From contig NZ_AHMO02000008.1 of the NCBI RefSeq assembly GCF_000243715.2, forward strand, positions 1,785,001 through 1,849,000: a stretch of 64,000 nucleotides of DNA, read 5' to 3'. The notes below the pieces were generated by a model. It searched no databases, was not told where the DNA came from, and was given only the letters and a program-made list of their open reading frames with translations. The translations under genes and the position numbers were made by a program. This DNA comes from Leptospira broomii serovar Hurstbridge str. 5399 (lineage in GTDB: Bacteria; Spirochaetota; Leptospiria; Leptospirales; Leptospiraceae). Position 1 is the stretch's first letter, and each line of letters begins with the position of its first letter. Of the stretch, positions 1-8,888 are shown piece by piece.

Positions 1-515
1 ACTCCGCCCGTTCCTTGAACTAAGACAGATTCACCCGGCTTCACTTTGTTTTCTACGAAGAAGGAGGACCAGGCAGTTAGGGCAGCGCATGGCAGAGTAG
101 CGGCTTCCTCAAAGCTTAGATGCGAAGGCATCGGGACGATACCGGTTGTCGGTAAAATAGCATATTCTCGTAGAGTTCCGTCTAAAGGACCGCCTAATGT
201 AGTTCGAAGCTCTTTCTTTGTGGCGGGGCCGCTGATCCAATACGGCGCAAAGGTTGCGTTGATCTTATCTCCGACTTTAAATTCCGTAACGTTTTCTCCG
301 ACTTCCACGATTTCCCCGGCTCCGTCACTGCAAGGAATCATCGGTACGGGGAATTTAGGATTGTATTTGCCTTCGATCACCAAATAGTCTCTAAAGTTTA
401 AGGAGGCTGCACGGAATCGGACCAACACTTCTCTCGGACCCGGCTTTTCGGGATCCGGTATTTCTACAAGAGAGAGGTTTTCTGCGCCGAAGGAAGAAAG
501 ACGAATTGCCTTCAT
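1..515 (-). CDS. Quinone-oxidoreductase-type MDR dehydrogenase (partial, C-terminus outside window)
   Basis: The reading frame starts at the ATG whose complement is at 513-515 and stays open to the window edge, so only about 171 N-terminal residues are present. The start is MKAIRLSSFGAENLSLVEIP, followed by an N-terminal GroES-like fold with NFRDYLVIEGKY and SDGAGEIVEVGENV, and the first glycines of the nucleotide-binding fold (VLVQGTGG) lie at the edge. This matches the medium-chain dehydrogenase/reductase superfamily, quinone oxidoreductase / COG0604 side. The position where zinc alcohol dehydrogenases carry GHE reads SDG, so a catalytic zinc is not evident. It follows the crotonyl-CoA carboxylase/reductase gene by about 100 bp on the same strand. 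Substrate unknown. Confidence 0.8.
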   Translation of the reverse strand, partial: MKAIRLSSFGAENLSLVEIPDPEKPGPREVLVRFRAASLNFRDYLVIEGKYNPKFPVPMIPCSDGAGEIVEVGENVTEFKVGDKINATFAPYWISGPATKKELRTTLGGPLDGTLREYAILPTTGIVPMPSHLSFEEAATLPCAALTAWSSFFVENKVKPGESVLVQGTGG

Positions 516-614
516 GGTTGATTCTTAGTTGATAATTTAGGTTTTTTCAGGTTTCGGAAACTCTCCCGCTGATTTTCTCCACGAGAGAGTTTCGATTCGA
601 TGGAAAAAGATTCC

Positions 615-1862
615 TTACTTGATTCCTAATCCTGGCTTAGCGGCTCCCACGAGAATACTCATATTTCCCGAAGGATGCTTATTTTCCTTCATCAATTGAT
701 GGGCTTTAGCAGTTTCATCAAATGTAAATGTCTGCGCGAGAACCGGATCGACTTTCTTTTCTATCACCAGTTGGTTTAGTCCGGCGGAATTTTCATCGTT
801 TGCAAAGTGGGAACCTTGTAAACGTTTTTGCCTCATCCAAAGATAGCGAAGGTCAACGGTCGCATTAAAACCGGTGGTTCCGGCACAAATTACTACCATT
901 CCACCCGTTTCGCAAACGAATACCGAAGTCGGTATAGTCGACTCGCCCGGGTGCTCGAAAACGATTTTCGGATTTTTTCCTTTTCCTGCGATATCCCAGA
1001 TTGCCTTACCGAATTCGCGTGCGTTTTTAGTCCATTCCGCAAATACTTCCGGCTTATTGATTTCAGAAGTCAAGGCTCCCCAATGTTTGAAATGATTCCT
1101 ATTGATTACTCCGGCTGCACCTAGGTTTTTACAAAAATCGATTTTATCATCCGAAGAAACGACTGCGATAGGAACTCCACCTGCGGCCTTTACGATCTGA
1201 ATAGCCATGGCTCCAAGACCCCCCGCACCTCCCCATATAAGAACTACATCACCGGGTTTTACGTCGTTCGGTTTCCAATGGTGAAGCATTCTATAAGCAG
1301 TGGCGCCCACCAGCATATAAGCTGCTGATGCTTCCCAACTAAGATGCTTCGGTCTTGGTAAACATTGATGATCCTGAACTTTGCAAAATTGTGCAAAGGA
1401 TCCCCAGTTTGATTCGTATCCCCATATGATTTGAGACGGGGCGAACATAGGATCATTTCCGGACTTAACCCAAGGATCGTTATGATCCCACATCCCGCAA
1501 TGGACGACTACTTCGTCGCCAACCTTCACATTCTTTACGTCGGATCCGATTTTATATACGATACCCGAAGCATCGGAGCCGCCGATATGGAATTGCTCCG
1601 GTTCTCCTTTTTTATTTCTGGCTCCGATTACGTTTACCGGATATCCGAGTGCGGCCCAAACATTATTGTAGTTGATACCTGCGGCCATGACCGCGACTAA
1701 AACTTCGTCGGGGGCGATTTCAGGGACTTCGATTTCCTCAGGTTGAATTGATTTTATCGGATCTCCGAACCTGTCAGGACGGATAACCTGTGCATGCATT
1801 TTTTTAGGGACAACTCCCAAAGGGGGAAGTTGGCCGATTGGTACGATTTCAGGTGCGTTCAT
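615..1862 (-). CDS. ccrA: Crotonyl-CoA carboxylase/reductase
   Basis: Predicted to reduce and carboxylate crotonyl-CoA to ethylmalonyl-CoA with NADPH and CO2, the diagnostic step of the ethylmalonyl-CoA pathway; cytosolic. The frame extends to a TTG at 1901, but the ATG at 1862 gives [16 protein letters not shown], which aligns with the usual N-terminus and yields 415 residues, close to the family length of about 430. The MDR fold is clear: [17 protein letters not shown] near residue 60, GGSDASGIV near 95, and the NADPH loop [12 protein letters not shown] near 211-222. No strong ribosome binding site is seen for either start. A TetR regulator lies directly upstream on the same strand. The pathway feeds into B12-dependent mutases, fitting the nearby cobalamin operon. 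Confidence 0.88.
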   Translation of the reverse strand: MNAPEIVPIGQLPPLGVVPKKMHAQVIRPDRFGDPIKSIQPEEIEVPEIAPDEVLVAVMAAGINYNNVWAALGYPVNVIGARNKKGEPEQFHIGGSDASGIVYKIGSDVKNVKVGDEVVVHCGMWDHNDPWVKSGNDPMFAPSQIIWGYESNWGSFAQFCKVQDHQCLPRPKHLSWEASAAYMLVGATAYRMLHHWKPNDVKPGDVVLIWGGAGGLGAMAIQIVKAAGGVPIAVVSSDDKIDFCKNLGAAGVINRNHFKHWGALTSEINKPEVFAEWTKNAREFGKAIWDIAGKGKNPKIVFEHPGESTIPTSVFVCETGGMVVICAGTTGFNATVDLRYLWMRQKRLQGSHFANDENSAGLNQLVIEKKVDPVLAQTFTFDETAKAHQLMKENKHPSGNMSILVGAAKPGLGIK

Positions 1863-1956
1863 GCGGACCAGAAAAACCGTATCGATCTGGGATACGACCA
1901 AAAAACGATAGATTTTTTACGGTAAATCGATGAATTTCCCGGGTCCTTGTCGGAGG

Positions 1957-2553
1957 TTAATTGTTTGATAGAATAAAATCGATTCTTTCTTCGATTCCTT
2001 TGACTCGGTCTTCAAAAAAGCGTTCGGAAGCTATGGAAAGTATGAGGCTGTGAAGGAGATCCACTAATAAAGATAATTTTAAGTCGGGTCGTTTGCTTGG
2101 AGGGTTGCGCGTCGCGGCAGCTTCTAACAATTTTCTATACTGGGCTCCATAATGATTAGTGTATTCTAGAACAAGATTTTCCGGGGCGGAATAAACCAGA
2201 CTGAATGGTAGGCGGGTTCTTTCGGGAAATTCTCGGGCGATATCTATGATTGCCTGGAAAACGGAAACCACTTCCTCCCTTAAGCCTTTTTCTTTAATGA
2301 TCCGACTCCGAATGCCGTTTAAAATCATTAAGTGTGTGGCGACGAGCGCCTTACGAAACAGGTTTTCCTTTGAATGAAAATGGTGATAAATACTCGGTTG
2401 TTCTAATCCGCATTCTCTGCTGATTTCACGTAGTGAGGTACCGTGGAAACCCTTTCTAGCAAAAGCGATCGCTGCCCCCTCTAGAATTCGTTCCCGAGAA
2501 TTTCTAAAATTTCCATTAATGGGGTAGACTGGGCTACCATCCTTTTTCTTCAC
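1957..2553 (-). CDS. TetR/AcrR family transcriptional regulator
   Basis: A 198-residue protein with an N-terminal TetR helix-turn-helix at about residues 25-70 (GTSLREISRECGLEQPSIYH, then HFHSKENLFRKAL) and a variable ligand-binding C-terminal domain. The start is GTG at 2551-2553, supported by AGAGGT about 8 bases upstream. It is 95 bp upstream of the crotonyl-CoA carboxylase/reductase ATG and reads the same way, so it may control that gene and itself; this is inference from position. I found no convincing palindrome between 2554 and 2766. Confidence 0.88.
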   Translation of the reverse strand: MKKKDGSPVYPINGNFRNSRERILEGAAIAFARKGFHGTSLREISRECGLEQPSIYHHFHSKENLFRKALVATHLMILNGIRSRIIKEKGLREEVVSVFQAIIDIAREFPERTRLPFSLVYSAPENLVLEYTNHYGAQYRKLLEAAATRNPPSKRPDLKLSLLVDLLHSLILSIASERFFEDRVKGIEERIDFILSNN

Positions 2554-2766
2554 TGATTCAGACCTCTTTTGCGAGGATATTTCCCGAGCGTTTTATTTTT
2601 CGTACTCGTTAGCGAGCCCGCTTGGTTAAACCCTTCGTAGCTTTCGGGCTTATAGTCTACGCTACAACAAATACCCGATTTTCGCAATTCAATAACAAAT
2701 TATTAAAGCTTCAATGCGACTATCTAAGAGAAAAATAAGAGTTTTTCATCCTAATCCTCTGTTTGG

Positions 2767-3459
2767 TTAGAATTCTTTCTTGAAAACTTCAAAGTAGTTC
2801 CTGGTCTCAGTGGTTCCCGGCGCTCGACCATCTAATCCTGGTTGCTTCGTACCGGGAGATTGAGGGAGATTGAGGTTTTGGTCCTTTTCCTCTCTTCCGA
2901 AGGCCGCGGAAGGAGTATATAGCTCGCTTCCGAATAAAAGTTCAAAGTTGGCTACGTTAGACTCCGATTCTTCTAAACGAATTTCTATTAGGAAATGGTT
3001 TTCCCCGTATCTTGCTTCCCATTCATAAATAAAGGATGTTTCCGCAAGTCCGGTATATAAGGGAGAAAGCTTTCGATCTTGGGAATCCGAAATGAAAATT
3101 TGAACCATCACCGCTTCGTCCGGAATTTCGTGAGCGAGACCGATTCCGAGTTTGCGAATTATTTTCCTATCTTTGCCTTCGGGAAATTGCAGTTTAAAAA
3201 TTACCGAACTTCCCTTAAAAACAGAACCTGTAAACTGAGACTTTTTATCTAGAGTATAGCCTCGTTCTTTTAAAGTAGCTCTTACATCTTCGACTAGTTT
3301 TTTTAAAGTGGGAGGCCCGCCGGTTAATGATTCCTTAGGATTTACATGTGTCCCTGCCGGCGTAGTTTGCGCACGGGATTCCGCACTTAAAAAAAGCGCA
3401 AATATCAGTAGAAAAGGAAAGATTCCGATTCGGACCGGTTCTAATGAGAAATGATGCAT
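2767..3459 (-). CDS. Secreted hypothetical protein
   Basis: A 230-residue protein that I do not recognise. The N-terminus has basic residues then a hydrophobic stretch (IFPFLLIFALFLSAESRAQ) consistent with a cleaved signal peptide ending near AQT, so it is probably periplasmic or outer-membrane associated. The mature part contains a mixed charged domain (VEDVRATLKERGYTLDKKSQ; GSSVIFKLQFPEG) that could be an alpha/beta fold, then a low-complexity tail rich in P, G and N. It is a single gene flanked by the TetR gene and a divergent OmpA-like lipoprotein; no operon partner is evident. Confidence 0.72.
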   Translation of the reverse strand: MHHFSLEPVRIGIFPFLLIFALFLSAESRAQTTPAGTHVNPKESLTGGPPTLKKLVEDVRATLKERGYTLDKKSQFTGSVFKGSSVIFKLQFPEGKDRKIIRKLGIGLAHEIPDEAVMVQIFISDSQDRKLSPLYTGLAETSFIYEWEARYGENHFLIEIRLEESESNVANFELLFGSELYTPSAAFGREEKDQNLNLPQSPGTKQPGLDGRAPGTTETRNYFEVFKKEF

Positions 3460-3617
3460 ACTTACGGATCAGACTAACCCTTATGCTTGTTTATTGCCAG
3501 ATTTTTTCCCTCACAAACACAATTTCCTATTAGAATGTCTCAGGAATTTAAGAGAATGATCGATAGATTAACAGTGCGTCTTAGTTCGATGCACAACTAG
3601 ATTTAGAGGAGAAGACC

Positions 3618-4304
3618 ATGAAACCTAAAAGAAGTTCCTTATTTATTCTGATATTTATCATTCTAACATCGCAATATTGCGTCTCACAGTCAAAGTACGA
3701 CTCTCTCCAAGAAGCCTATACGCGTAAATCGAAGGATTTTGAGGCTCTGGAAAAGGATAAACTCGGTCTACTTCGCTCGATGGACGATATGAAACGTCTA
3801 CAGGAAGAAACTCAACATCGCGTCATGGAATATAAGAATCTTCTTGCTAGCTTCAAGAGTATGATTGATGCGGGAAAACTGAAAATTAGAATCGTAGACG
3901 GACGAATGGTGGTTGTTTTATCTTCAGACATTCTCTTTCCTCCGGGTTCCGCAAGTCTTTCGCCTAAAGGTACGGATGCGATTAAGGAAGTTACGGGCAT
4001 TTTAGCTTCCTTAGAAGGTCGCCGCTTTCAAGTCGAGGGACACACCGACGACATCCCCACGGGAGTTAAAGGTTATTCGAACTGGGAACTCGCATCTGCA
4101 AGAGCTTTGAATGTTTTACACACTATGGTTAAGGCGGGAATGCCTGAAGAAAGAATCAGTGCAGCATCGATGGGTTCATCCAGACCGGCAGTTTCGAACA
4201 CTACCGCCGAAAATCGCATGGCCAATCGCAGGATCGAAATCGTGATCGTTCCGGATCTTTCCAATTTACCCGGGATCGAAGAATTGAAAAAGATGAGCGA
4301 ATAA
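3618..4304 (+). CDS. OmpA-family peptidoglycan-binding lipoprotein
   Basis: A 228-residue protein with a lipoprotein signal (IFIILTSQYC, Cys at about 21), a central coiled-coil stretch at about 25-75 (SLQEAYTRKSKDFEALEKDK), and a C-terminal OmpA domain at about 95-220. Within it, VEGHTDDIPTG, NWELASARALNVL and ENRMANRRIEIVI are the conserved peptidoglycan-binding elements, including the Asp and Arg that contact diaminopimelate in the family. The start has a good site, AGAGGAGAAGACC-ATG. The layout (lipid anchor, coiled coil, OmpA domain) resembles outer-membrane/peptidoglycan tethers of the Pal or MotB-like type; absence of a membrane helix argues against MotB itself. Likely monocistronic. 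Confidence 0.9.
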   Translation: MKPKRSSLFILIFIILTSQYCVSQSKYDSLQEAYTRKSKDFEALEKDKLGLLRSMDDMKRLQEETQHRVMEYKNLLASFKSMIDAGKLKIRIVDGRMVVVLSSDILFPPGSASLSPKGTDAIKEVTGILASLEGRRFQVEGHTDDIPTGVKGYSNWELASARALNVLHTMVKAGMPEERISAASMGSSRPAVSNTTAENRMANRRIEIVIVPDLSNLPGIEELKKMSE

Positions 4305-4320
4305 ACTTACGAAGTTTGAA

Positions 4321-4944
4321 TTACTTTTTAGTAAGGTAGCGGGCAATCATTTTTGCCGTTTCCTTAAGGATTCTTTCCTCGCTCAATTCGGATCCGAAAA
4401 AAACCAAGTGTCCAATGATATCGTCCATGGCCCGATGAGCTACGATTAACTGCGCCTCGTCGGCGTCGATCTCCAATACTTGTCCATAATGTTTTAATAA
4501 TTTAGAGACTTCGATCCTGGTTCTTTCCACTTCTACAGTTTGGATTGCCTTTCGGATATTATCGTCCGTATAGGAAAGAAGGGCGAATTCCTTATGAAGC
4601 TTTCGATTCTTTTGTATATTCTCCTTCATTTTTAATAGAAGTAAATAAACGATCGTTTCAAAGTCTTCGGTTTTTGGTAAATCTCGTATGATATCCTGCG
4701 CTAATTTTCCGAAAAACTCTTCGCTAATCTGCCTAACTACTTCCAATCCGATATCGCTTTTGTCCTTATAGTAAGCATAAAAGGACCCGATCGAAACTTC
4801 CGCTTCCCGGACGATGTCTCTAATTCCGATATTCGAATATCCGTGTTTTTTAACCAGCCGGTAGGCTGCTTGCACCAATCGCTCCTTTTTATCGATGGAA
4901 CGTTTTTGAATCGGCTTTCTGAGATTATTTCTGATCGAAGTCAT
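4321..4944 (-). CDS. TetR/AcrR family transcriptional regulator
   Basis: A 207-residue protein with the TetR DNA-binding domain at about 18-70 (GIRDIVREAEVSIGSFYAYY, KDKSDIGLEVV). It is divergently transcribed from the alpha/beta hydrolase gene at 5168. The 223-bp intergenic space holds two perfect palindromes of the form ATATGAAC-N3-GTTCATAT, which are the natural candidates for its operators, so autoregulation together with control of the hydrolase is the simplest reading. The start is ATG at 4942-4944 with only a weak ribosome binding site. The gene is convergent with the OmpA-like lipoprotein, 16 bp apart. Confidence 0.9.
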   Translation of the reverse strand: MTSIRNNLRKPIQKRSIDKKERLVQAAYRLVKKHGYSNIGIRDIVREAEVSIGSFYAYYKDKSDIGLEVVRQISEEFFGKLAQDIIRDLPKTEDFETIVYLLLLKMKENIQKNRKLHKEFALLSYTDDNIRKAIQTVEVERTRIEVSKLLKHYGQVLEIDADEAQLIVAHRAMDDIIGHLVFFGSELSEERILKETAKMIARYLTKK

Positions 4945-5078
4945 TTATTCGGTCTTAACGACAAAGGATTCAACGCCTACATTTTTCTCCCCAGGCCACT
5001 CCGGGAAACAATTAAAAGATTCGGCAAAGCTAACTTTGTGGACTGGATTTTACTTTGTTTATAGACGCCCTAAAATAA

Positions 5079-5105
5079 AAAAATATGAACTACGTTCATA
5101 TTTTT
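5079..5105. promoter_or_regulatory. Palindromic operator candidate O1 (TetR-type)
   Basis: A perfect inverted repeat: core ATATGAAC, spacer TAC, GTTCATAT (5083-5101), extending to 12-base arms with the flanking A and T runs (5079-5105). It lies between the divergent TetR gene and the hydrolase gene. The same core recurs at 5134-5154, so this is not a chance palindrome. Binding by the neighbouring TetR protein is inferred. Confidence 0.8.
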
Positions 5106-5133
5106 GATTGACCGGCCTGAATTTTTTATTAAC

Positions 5134-5154
5134 AATATGAACACAGTTCATATT
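5134..5154. promoter_or_regulatory. Palindromic operator candidate O2 (TetR-type)
   Basis: The second perfect copy of ATATGAAC-N3-GTTCATAT, here with spacer ACA and 9-base arms. Its centre is 52 bp from the centre of the first copy, about five helical turns, and it ends 13 bp before the GTG start of the hydrolase, where bound repressor would block transcription or initiation. Confidence 0.8.
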
Positions 5155-5167
5155 ATGGGGTTTTTCA

Positions 5168-6469
5168 GTGAGAATCGAATCTCTTCTTTTTAAGATTGTT
5201 GTAGTTGCGGTCATCATTTTGGTGGCTTACTTCTTTTTTCGTCCCACGGATAGTGGGCAGCATAGGTTTTTCGAGGATCAATCCTACCATTTCCAAACTC
5301 TACGGGCGTTAAACGACATTCCTTTCGATGGCGCGGATATACAGGAAGTTCTCCAGACAATTCGGAAAATCAAATCCGGCGATTCGCATGGTTGGTACTC
5401 GGCTTGGACAGAGACCGGGAAGAAATCCCTGAAAATGGCGGAAACGGTCCGCGATACTAAAAGTAGAGGGAGAGCTTATCTTAGAGCTCATAACTACTTT
5501 CGAACTGCGGAATTTTTTCTTCCTCCGGACGATCCAAAACGCGGTGATTCCTGGAAGGATAATACCTCCGCATTTTATAAAGGACTGGATATCCTCGGAA
5601 TCACATATGAAAGGATTCGAATTCCGTTCGGGAAAAATCATTTGAATGCGATTTACTATCCGGGGCCGATCGGTTTTAATGAGCGGCCGCTGATCGTATT
5701 TTTTGGAGGCTATGATTCTACTCTTGAAGAACTGTATTTTACGTTAGTTGCAGACGCTTGGCAACATGGATATTCGGTTTTGACGTTCGAAGGTCCAGGA
5801 CAAGGTTCGGTACTCAGGGAGCAAGGACTGGTCTTTACTCATGAATGGGAAATACCCACAAAAGCTGTGATTGATCGGTTTTTGGAATCTCATAGACGTC
5901 CTCGTAAAATCGTATTAGTCGGAATGAGTATGGGGGGTTATCTGGCGCCGCGTGCCGCGGCCTTCGACGATCGAATCGACGGAGTGGTTGCCTTTGACGT
6001 TCTTTTCGATATGGGTGCAGTTGCGAAACGTTATGTTCCTCCCGTCTCATTTTGGTTGAAGGATCACGGGTTGAATTCTGTTTTAATGTCGATCGTGAAA
6101 ATAAAGTCCTTCTTTTCGCCCGGTTTTGCCTGGGCGACCGCTAACGGAGAATGGACGTTAGGAACGAAGCATCCGTTAGATACGGTAAAAGAATTCGAAA
6201 AATATAATTTATCCGGAATTGCAAAGCGTATTAAATCGCATGTCTTAATTTTAGCGGGAGAAGAGGATCATTTTATTCCCGTCGAGCAAGTATCGCAATT
6301 TCAGACCGAATTGACCGGAGCCGAAAGCGTTACGACTAAAATTTACGATCGCAATTCGGGCGGAGCGGAACATTGTCAAATGGGAGCGATACAATTGTGG
6401 CACGCGGATTTTTTTGATTGGATGCGGGAAAAATTCGGCTCAGAAAACGATCGGTTTGGTGGAAAGTAG
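5168..6469 (+). CDS. Membrane-anchored alpha/beta hydrolase
   Basis: A 433-residue protein starting at GTG (5168). Residues about 6-25 form one N-terminal hydrophobic segment (IVVVAVIILVAYFFF), so the enzyme is a signal-anchored or secreted hydrolase. The alpha/beta hydrolase core runs from about residue 165: nucleophile elbow GMSMGG near 258, acid in AGEEDHFIP near 376, and a C-terminal His in GGAEHCQMG near 406, so the triad looks complete. The N-terminal 140 residues resemble the helical part of the FrsA/DUF1100-like family (HNYFRTAEFFL, then FEGPGQG around the oxyanion region). Substrate unknown; expression is probably repressed by the divergent TetR protein through two operator-like palindromes. 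Confidence 0.88.
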   Translation: MRIESLLFKIVVVAVIILVAYFFFRPTDSGQHRFFEDQSYHFQTLRALNDIPFDGADIQEVLQTIRKIKSGDSHGWYSAWTETGKKSLKMAETVRDTKSRGRAYLRAHNYFRTAEFFLPPDDPKRGDSWKDNTSAFYKGLDILGITYERIRIPFGKNHLNAIYYPGPIGFNERPLIVFFGGYDSTLEELYFTLVADAWQHGYSVLTFEGPGQGSVLREQGLVFTHEWEIPTKAVIDRFLESHRRPRKIVLVGMSMGGYLAPRAAAFDDRIDGVVAFDVLFDMGAVAKRYVPPVSFWLKDHGLNSVLMSIVKIKSFFSPGFAWATANGEWTLGTKHPLDTVKEFEKYNLSGIAKRIKSHVLILAGEEDHFIPVEQVSQFQTELTGAESVTTKIYDRNSGGAEHCQMGAIQLWHADFFDWMREKFGSENDRFGGK

Positions 6470-6619
6470 TCGCCATTCGAATGTCGATTTGAACGTATTT
6501 CTCAATACGATTTCGTTCCCCGATCGAAATTTTTCTCACCTTGTATTTCCGAATATGTCGTTTCGTTCATCCAATAATTTTAAAGAAATTCAAATTACTT
6601 TTTAGAAATTAATGATTTC

Positions 6620-7060
6620 TCACTGAATCTTAAGGGAAAATGACAGATGGTCGTAGGGAATAACGACCAAAAAACATCTGAAACTTCCTTTGTCGGTCTG
6701 AATCGATTGCGTAAACGGCGAGGGTTGTCCGTAAACCGCGAAATTTGAAGATACGCTATAATTACTGCCAGTAACGGTGGAATTCGAGTTTCCTATGTAA
6801 ATTCCCGCTCCGTTCCCGGAGGGATTTGAAGTAAAAGAAATGGAGTCCATTGTTCCGTTACCGGCATAGTAGTAAAAATAATGGCCGGGCGAGGAACCGG
6901 TTTCAGGCGCGCCACCTTTGGTAATTGCCGAAGAGTTTAGGCACGAAGCCGTCGGTTGGATTAACGATAAAATATGTCCGTGACCGGAATGCCTGTCACA
7001 ACCGTAAGCGCAAATTCCGATCAGAATCACAACCGAAACAATTCTCCGATAAACTCGCAC
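6620..7060 (-). CDS. Small putative lipoprotein
   Basis: A 146-residue protein that I do not recognise. The N-terminus MRVYRRIVSVVILIGICAYG ends in a Cys (residue 21) in a lipobox-like context, suggesting a spirochete lipoprotein. The mature part is rich in Ser, Gly, Asn and Thr (YYAGNGTMDSISFTSNPSG, GIYIGNSNSTVTG), a composition typical of exported beta-rich proteins. It stands alone between the hydrolase (convergent) and the end of the cobalamin operon; no motif suggests a function. Confidence 0.62.
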   Translation of the reverse strand: MRVYRRIVSVVILIGICAYGCDRHSGHGHILSLIQPTASCLNSSAITKGGAPETGSSPGHYFYYYAGNGTMDSISFTSNPSGNGAGIYIGNSNSTVTGSNYSVSSNFAVYGQPSPFTQSIQTDKGSFRCFLVVIPYDHLSFSLKIQ

Positions 7061-7320
7061 GAAAATAAATTATCTTATAACTAACATAAGTCCATAATTT
7101 TTCGATATTTCAATAGAAACTGTATATTTCGCATAACAATTTAAGCAATACGGTTTTCAAGAATCCGACCAAAATCGATCCGGCAGAAATTCGGACGACC
7201 TAATTTATGTTCTATTTTAGGTTTGATCCGACTAATAGACAACCCAATCAATTGTCCGTCCCTGCACCCTATTCCCCTTCCTATCTGAGATACGAAGGAA
7301 ACCGAATATTCGAATAGAGG

Positions 7321-7926
7321 CTATGGCCGGTTTTTTAGAAGACTTTCTTTGTCGATAAGGATTTCGTAAATTTCACAATTCAAAATATTCTCGACCGATC
7401 TTGATTCAAGAAGATGGAACATTCTATAAATCCAATATCCGTGAGTGCATATCGCAATTCGGTTTCGATTTTGTGTGTTGAATAGATTCCGTAAAAATGA
7501 AAGAATGCGCAAGTCGACATCTTTCTTTCTTTCACCGTTCGGAAAATTCACTGCTTCCCATTTTGCTTCCAGGCTTTTCCAATTTGTCCAAGTATCCTCA
7601 CCGAATTTAGCATCGATTTCGGAAATCAGCATTCCTTGTGCTTCGCCAAGGTTGACCTCTCGTAGGCGGGAATCGAAAAATAGAGGAATCATTAATTCGG
7701 AGGCCAAAGGAGAGACGGTTTGTCGAGCACGCAGTAAGTCGCTACTGTATAAAATGTCTATTTCGCGATCCTTTAATTTATCAGAAATAGATTTGATTTG
7801 ATTTTGACCCGTTACAGATATCGGAGTGTTTAGTTGGCCTTGAAGTCTTCCTTCGGCATTCCAATCCGTTTCTGCATGCCGAAATATATAAAGAGAAAGC
7901 AATTCTATCGGGTTCAATCTATGCAT
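7321..7926 (-). CDS. cobC: Histidine phosphatase, probable alpha-ribazole-phosphatase-like (last gene of cob operon)
   Basis: A phosphoglycerate-mutase-like phosphatase of 201 residues from the ATG at 7926; the frame extends to a TTG at 7983 but that would overlap cbiB by 46 bp. Catalytic motifs are RHAETDWNAEG near the N-terminus, E in LREVNLGEAQG, and the second His in ICTHGYW. The family includes alpha-ribazole-5'-phosphate phosphatase of the nucleotide-loop branch, and the cob operon context supports that role. The usual RHGET reads RHAET. It follows cbiB by 11 bp and is the last gene on this strand. A second histidine phosphatase sits at 12038-12679, so which one acts on ribazole phosphate (or the preceding cobalamin phosphate) is unclear. 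Confidence 0.78.
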   Translation of the reverse strand: MHRLNPIELLSLYIFRHAETDWNAEGRLQGQLNTPISVTGQNQIKSISDKLKDREIDILYSSDLLRARQTVSPLASELMIPLFFDSRLREVNLGEAQGMLISEIDAKFGEDTWTNWKSLEAKWEAVNFPNGERKKDVDLRILSFLRNLFNTQNRNRIAICTHGYWIYRMFHLLESRSVENILNCEIYEILIDKESLLKNRP

Positions 7927-7937
7927 TCCTGTACTCT

Positions 7938-8888
7938 CTAAACACTTACGATTAAGCGACGTGCAATTAAGAAGAATATGCAAGATAGAATCGAGGTGAT
8001 AAAAATGATTCGATTGGCGCGCAGAATATGAATGGAAGACAAGGAATCTTTCTCATCTCCTAAAAAGGGTTTTTCACTTTTGATTCCTTGATAGTAATTT
8101 ATTCCACCTAATCTGACTCCCAACGCTCCGGCGACCGCCGCCTCCGCCAAACCTGAATTAGGACTCGGATGTTTTCTGCCATCCCGTAGTAGAATTCGAA
8201 AGGATCGAATAGGATTCATGAATAAGATAGCCGAACTCAAGGATACCATCGGAGCTGTCAGTCGTGCCGGTAGGAAATTGGCGCAGTCGTCGATTCTAGC
8301 AGGGAATGTCCCGAACTTTTCGTACAGTTGATTCTTGTGACCGAATAAGGAATCTAGAGTGTTTACGGATCTGTATAGAACCGCCCAAGCGGGACCTCCG
8401 AAAATTGCGAAGAATAAAGGTGCCGTCACGCCGTCGACCAAACTTTCTGCAACGCTTTCTACGCACGCTCGAACGATTTCCGATCTGGATAAATTTTGAG
8501 TATCTCTTCCTACAAGTAAAGCCACCTTTTCTCTCGCGAGGGACAGATCGTCAGACTTTAATGCGTGATAGACGGCTTTGCTATGGTTTAATAAGTCGCG
8601 AAGAGCAATGGTCGTGTATATTATGAAAATTGAAAATATTGATTCTGCGATAGAGCTAAAACTTTCGAATATTTTGCCGATCGTAAAAGGAATCGTGAAA
8701 GAAAACGAATAGACGATACAGGATGCAAAAAATCCAGCCCAAAAAGGAGATGGAAAAAAATTCCGCGCGTGTCTTTCCGTTAATCGCGCAAATTTTCCGA
8801 TCCAGCGAACCGGGTGAGGCATCCTGCGCGGATCGCCTAAAATTAAATCCATTAGAATCGAAGCGACTATGATTGTTTCGAGTCTCAT
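7938..8888 (-). CDS. cbiB: Adenosylcobinamide-phosphate synthase CbiB
   Basis: A 316-residue membrane protein joining the aminopropanol (phosphate) arm to adenosylcobyric acid. Family hallmarks include LILGDPRRMPHPVRWIGK at 15-32, RACVESVAESLVDGVTAPLF at about 140-160, and the loop PSPNSGLAEAAVAGALGVRL near 240-260. Several hydrophobic helices are visible (WAGFFASCIVYSFSF; SIFSIFIIYTTIAL; IIFITSILSCIFFLI). Length matches the family. Its ATG overlaps the stop of the cobD-cbiP fusion by 4 bp, implying translational coupling to the gene that supplies both of its substrates. Confidence 0.95.
   Translation of the reverse strand: MRLETIIVASILMDLILGDPRRMPHPVRWIGKFARLTERHARNFFPSPFWAGFFASCIVYSFSFTIPFTIGKIFESFSSIAESIFSIFIIYTTIALRDLLNHSKAVYHALKSDDLSLAREKVALLVGRDTQNLSRSEIVRACVESVAESLVDGVTAPLFFAIFGGPAWAVLYRSVNTLDSLFGHKNQLYEKFGTFPARIDDCANFLPARLTAPMVSLSSAILFMNPIRSFRILLRDGRKHPSPNSGLAEAAVAGALGVRLGGINYYQGIKSEKPFLGDEKDSLSSIHILRANRIIFITSILSCIFFLIARRLIVSV

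Noticed and set aside
4303..4317. AAACTT-ACG-AAGTTT hairpin between the OmpA-like and TetR genes
   Set aside because: Six weak A/T pairs overlapping the stop codon; too small to call a terminator.
7303..7312. CGAATATTCG palindrome after the last cob operon gene
   Set aside because: Only 10 bp, no T-run on the minus strand; not adequate evidence for a terminator.
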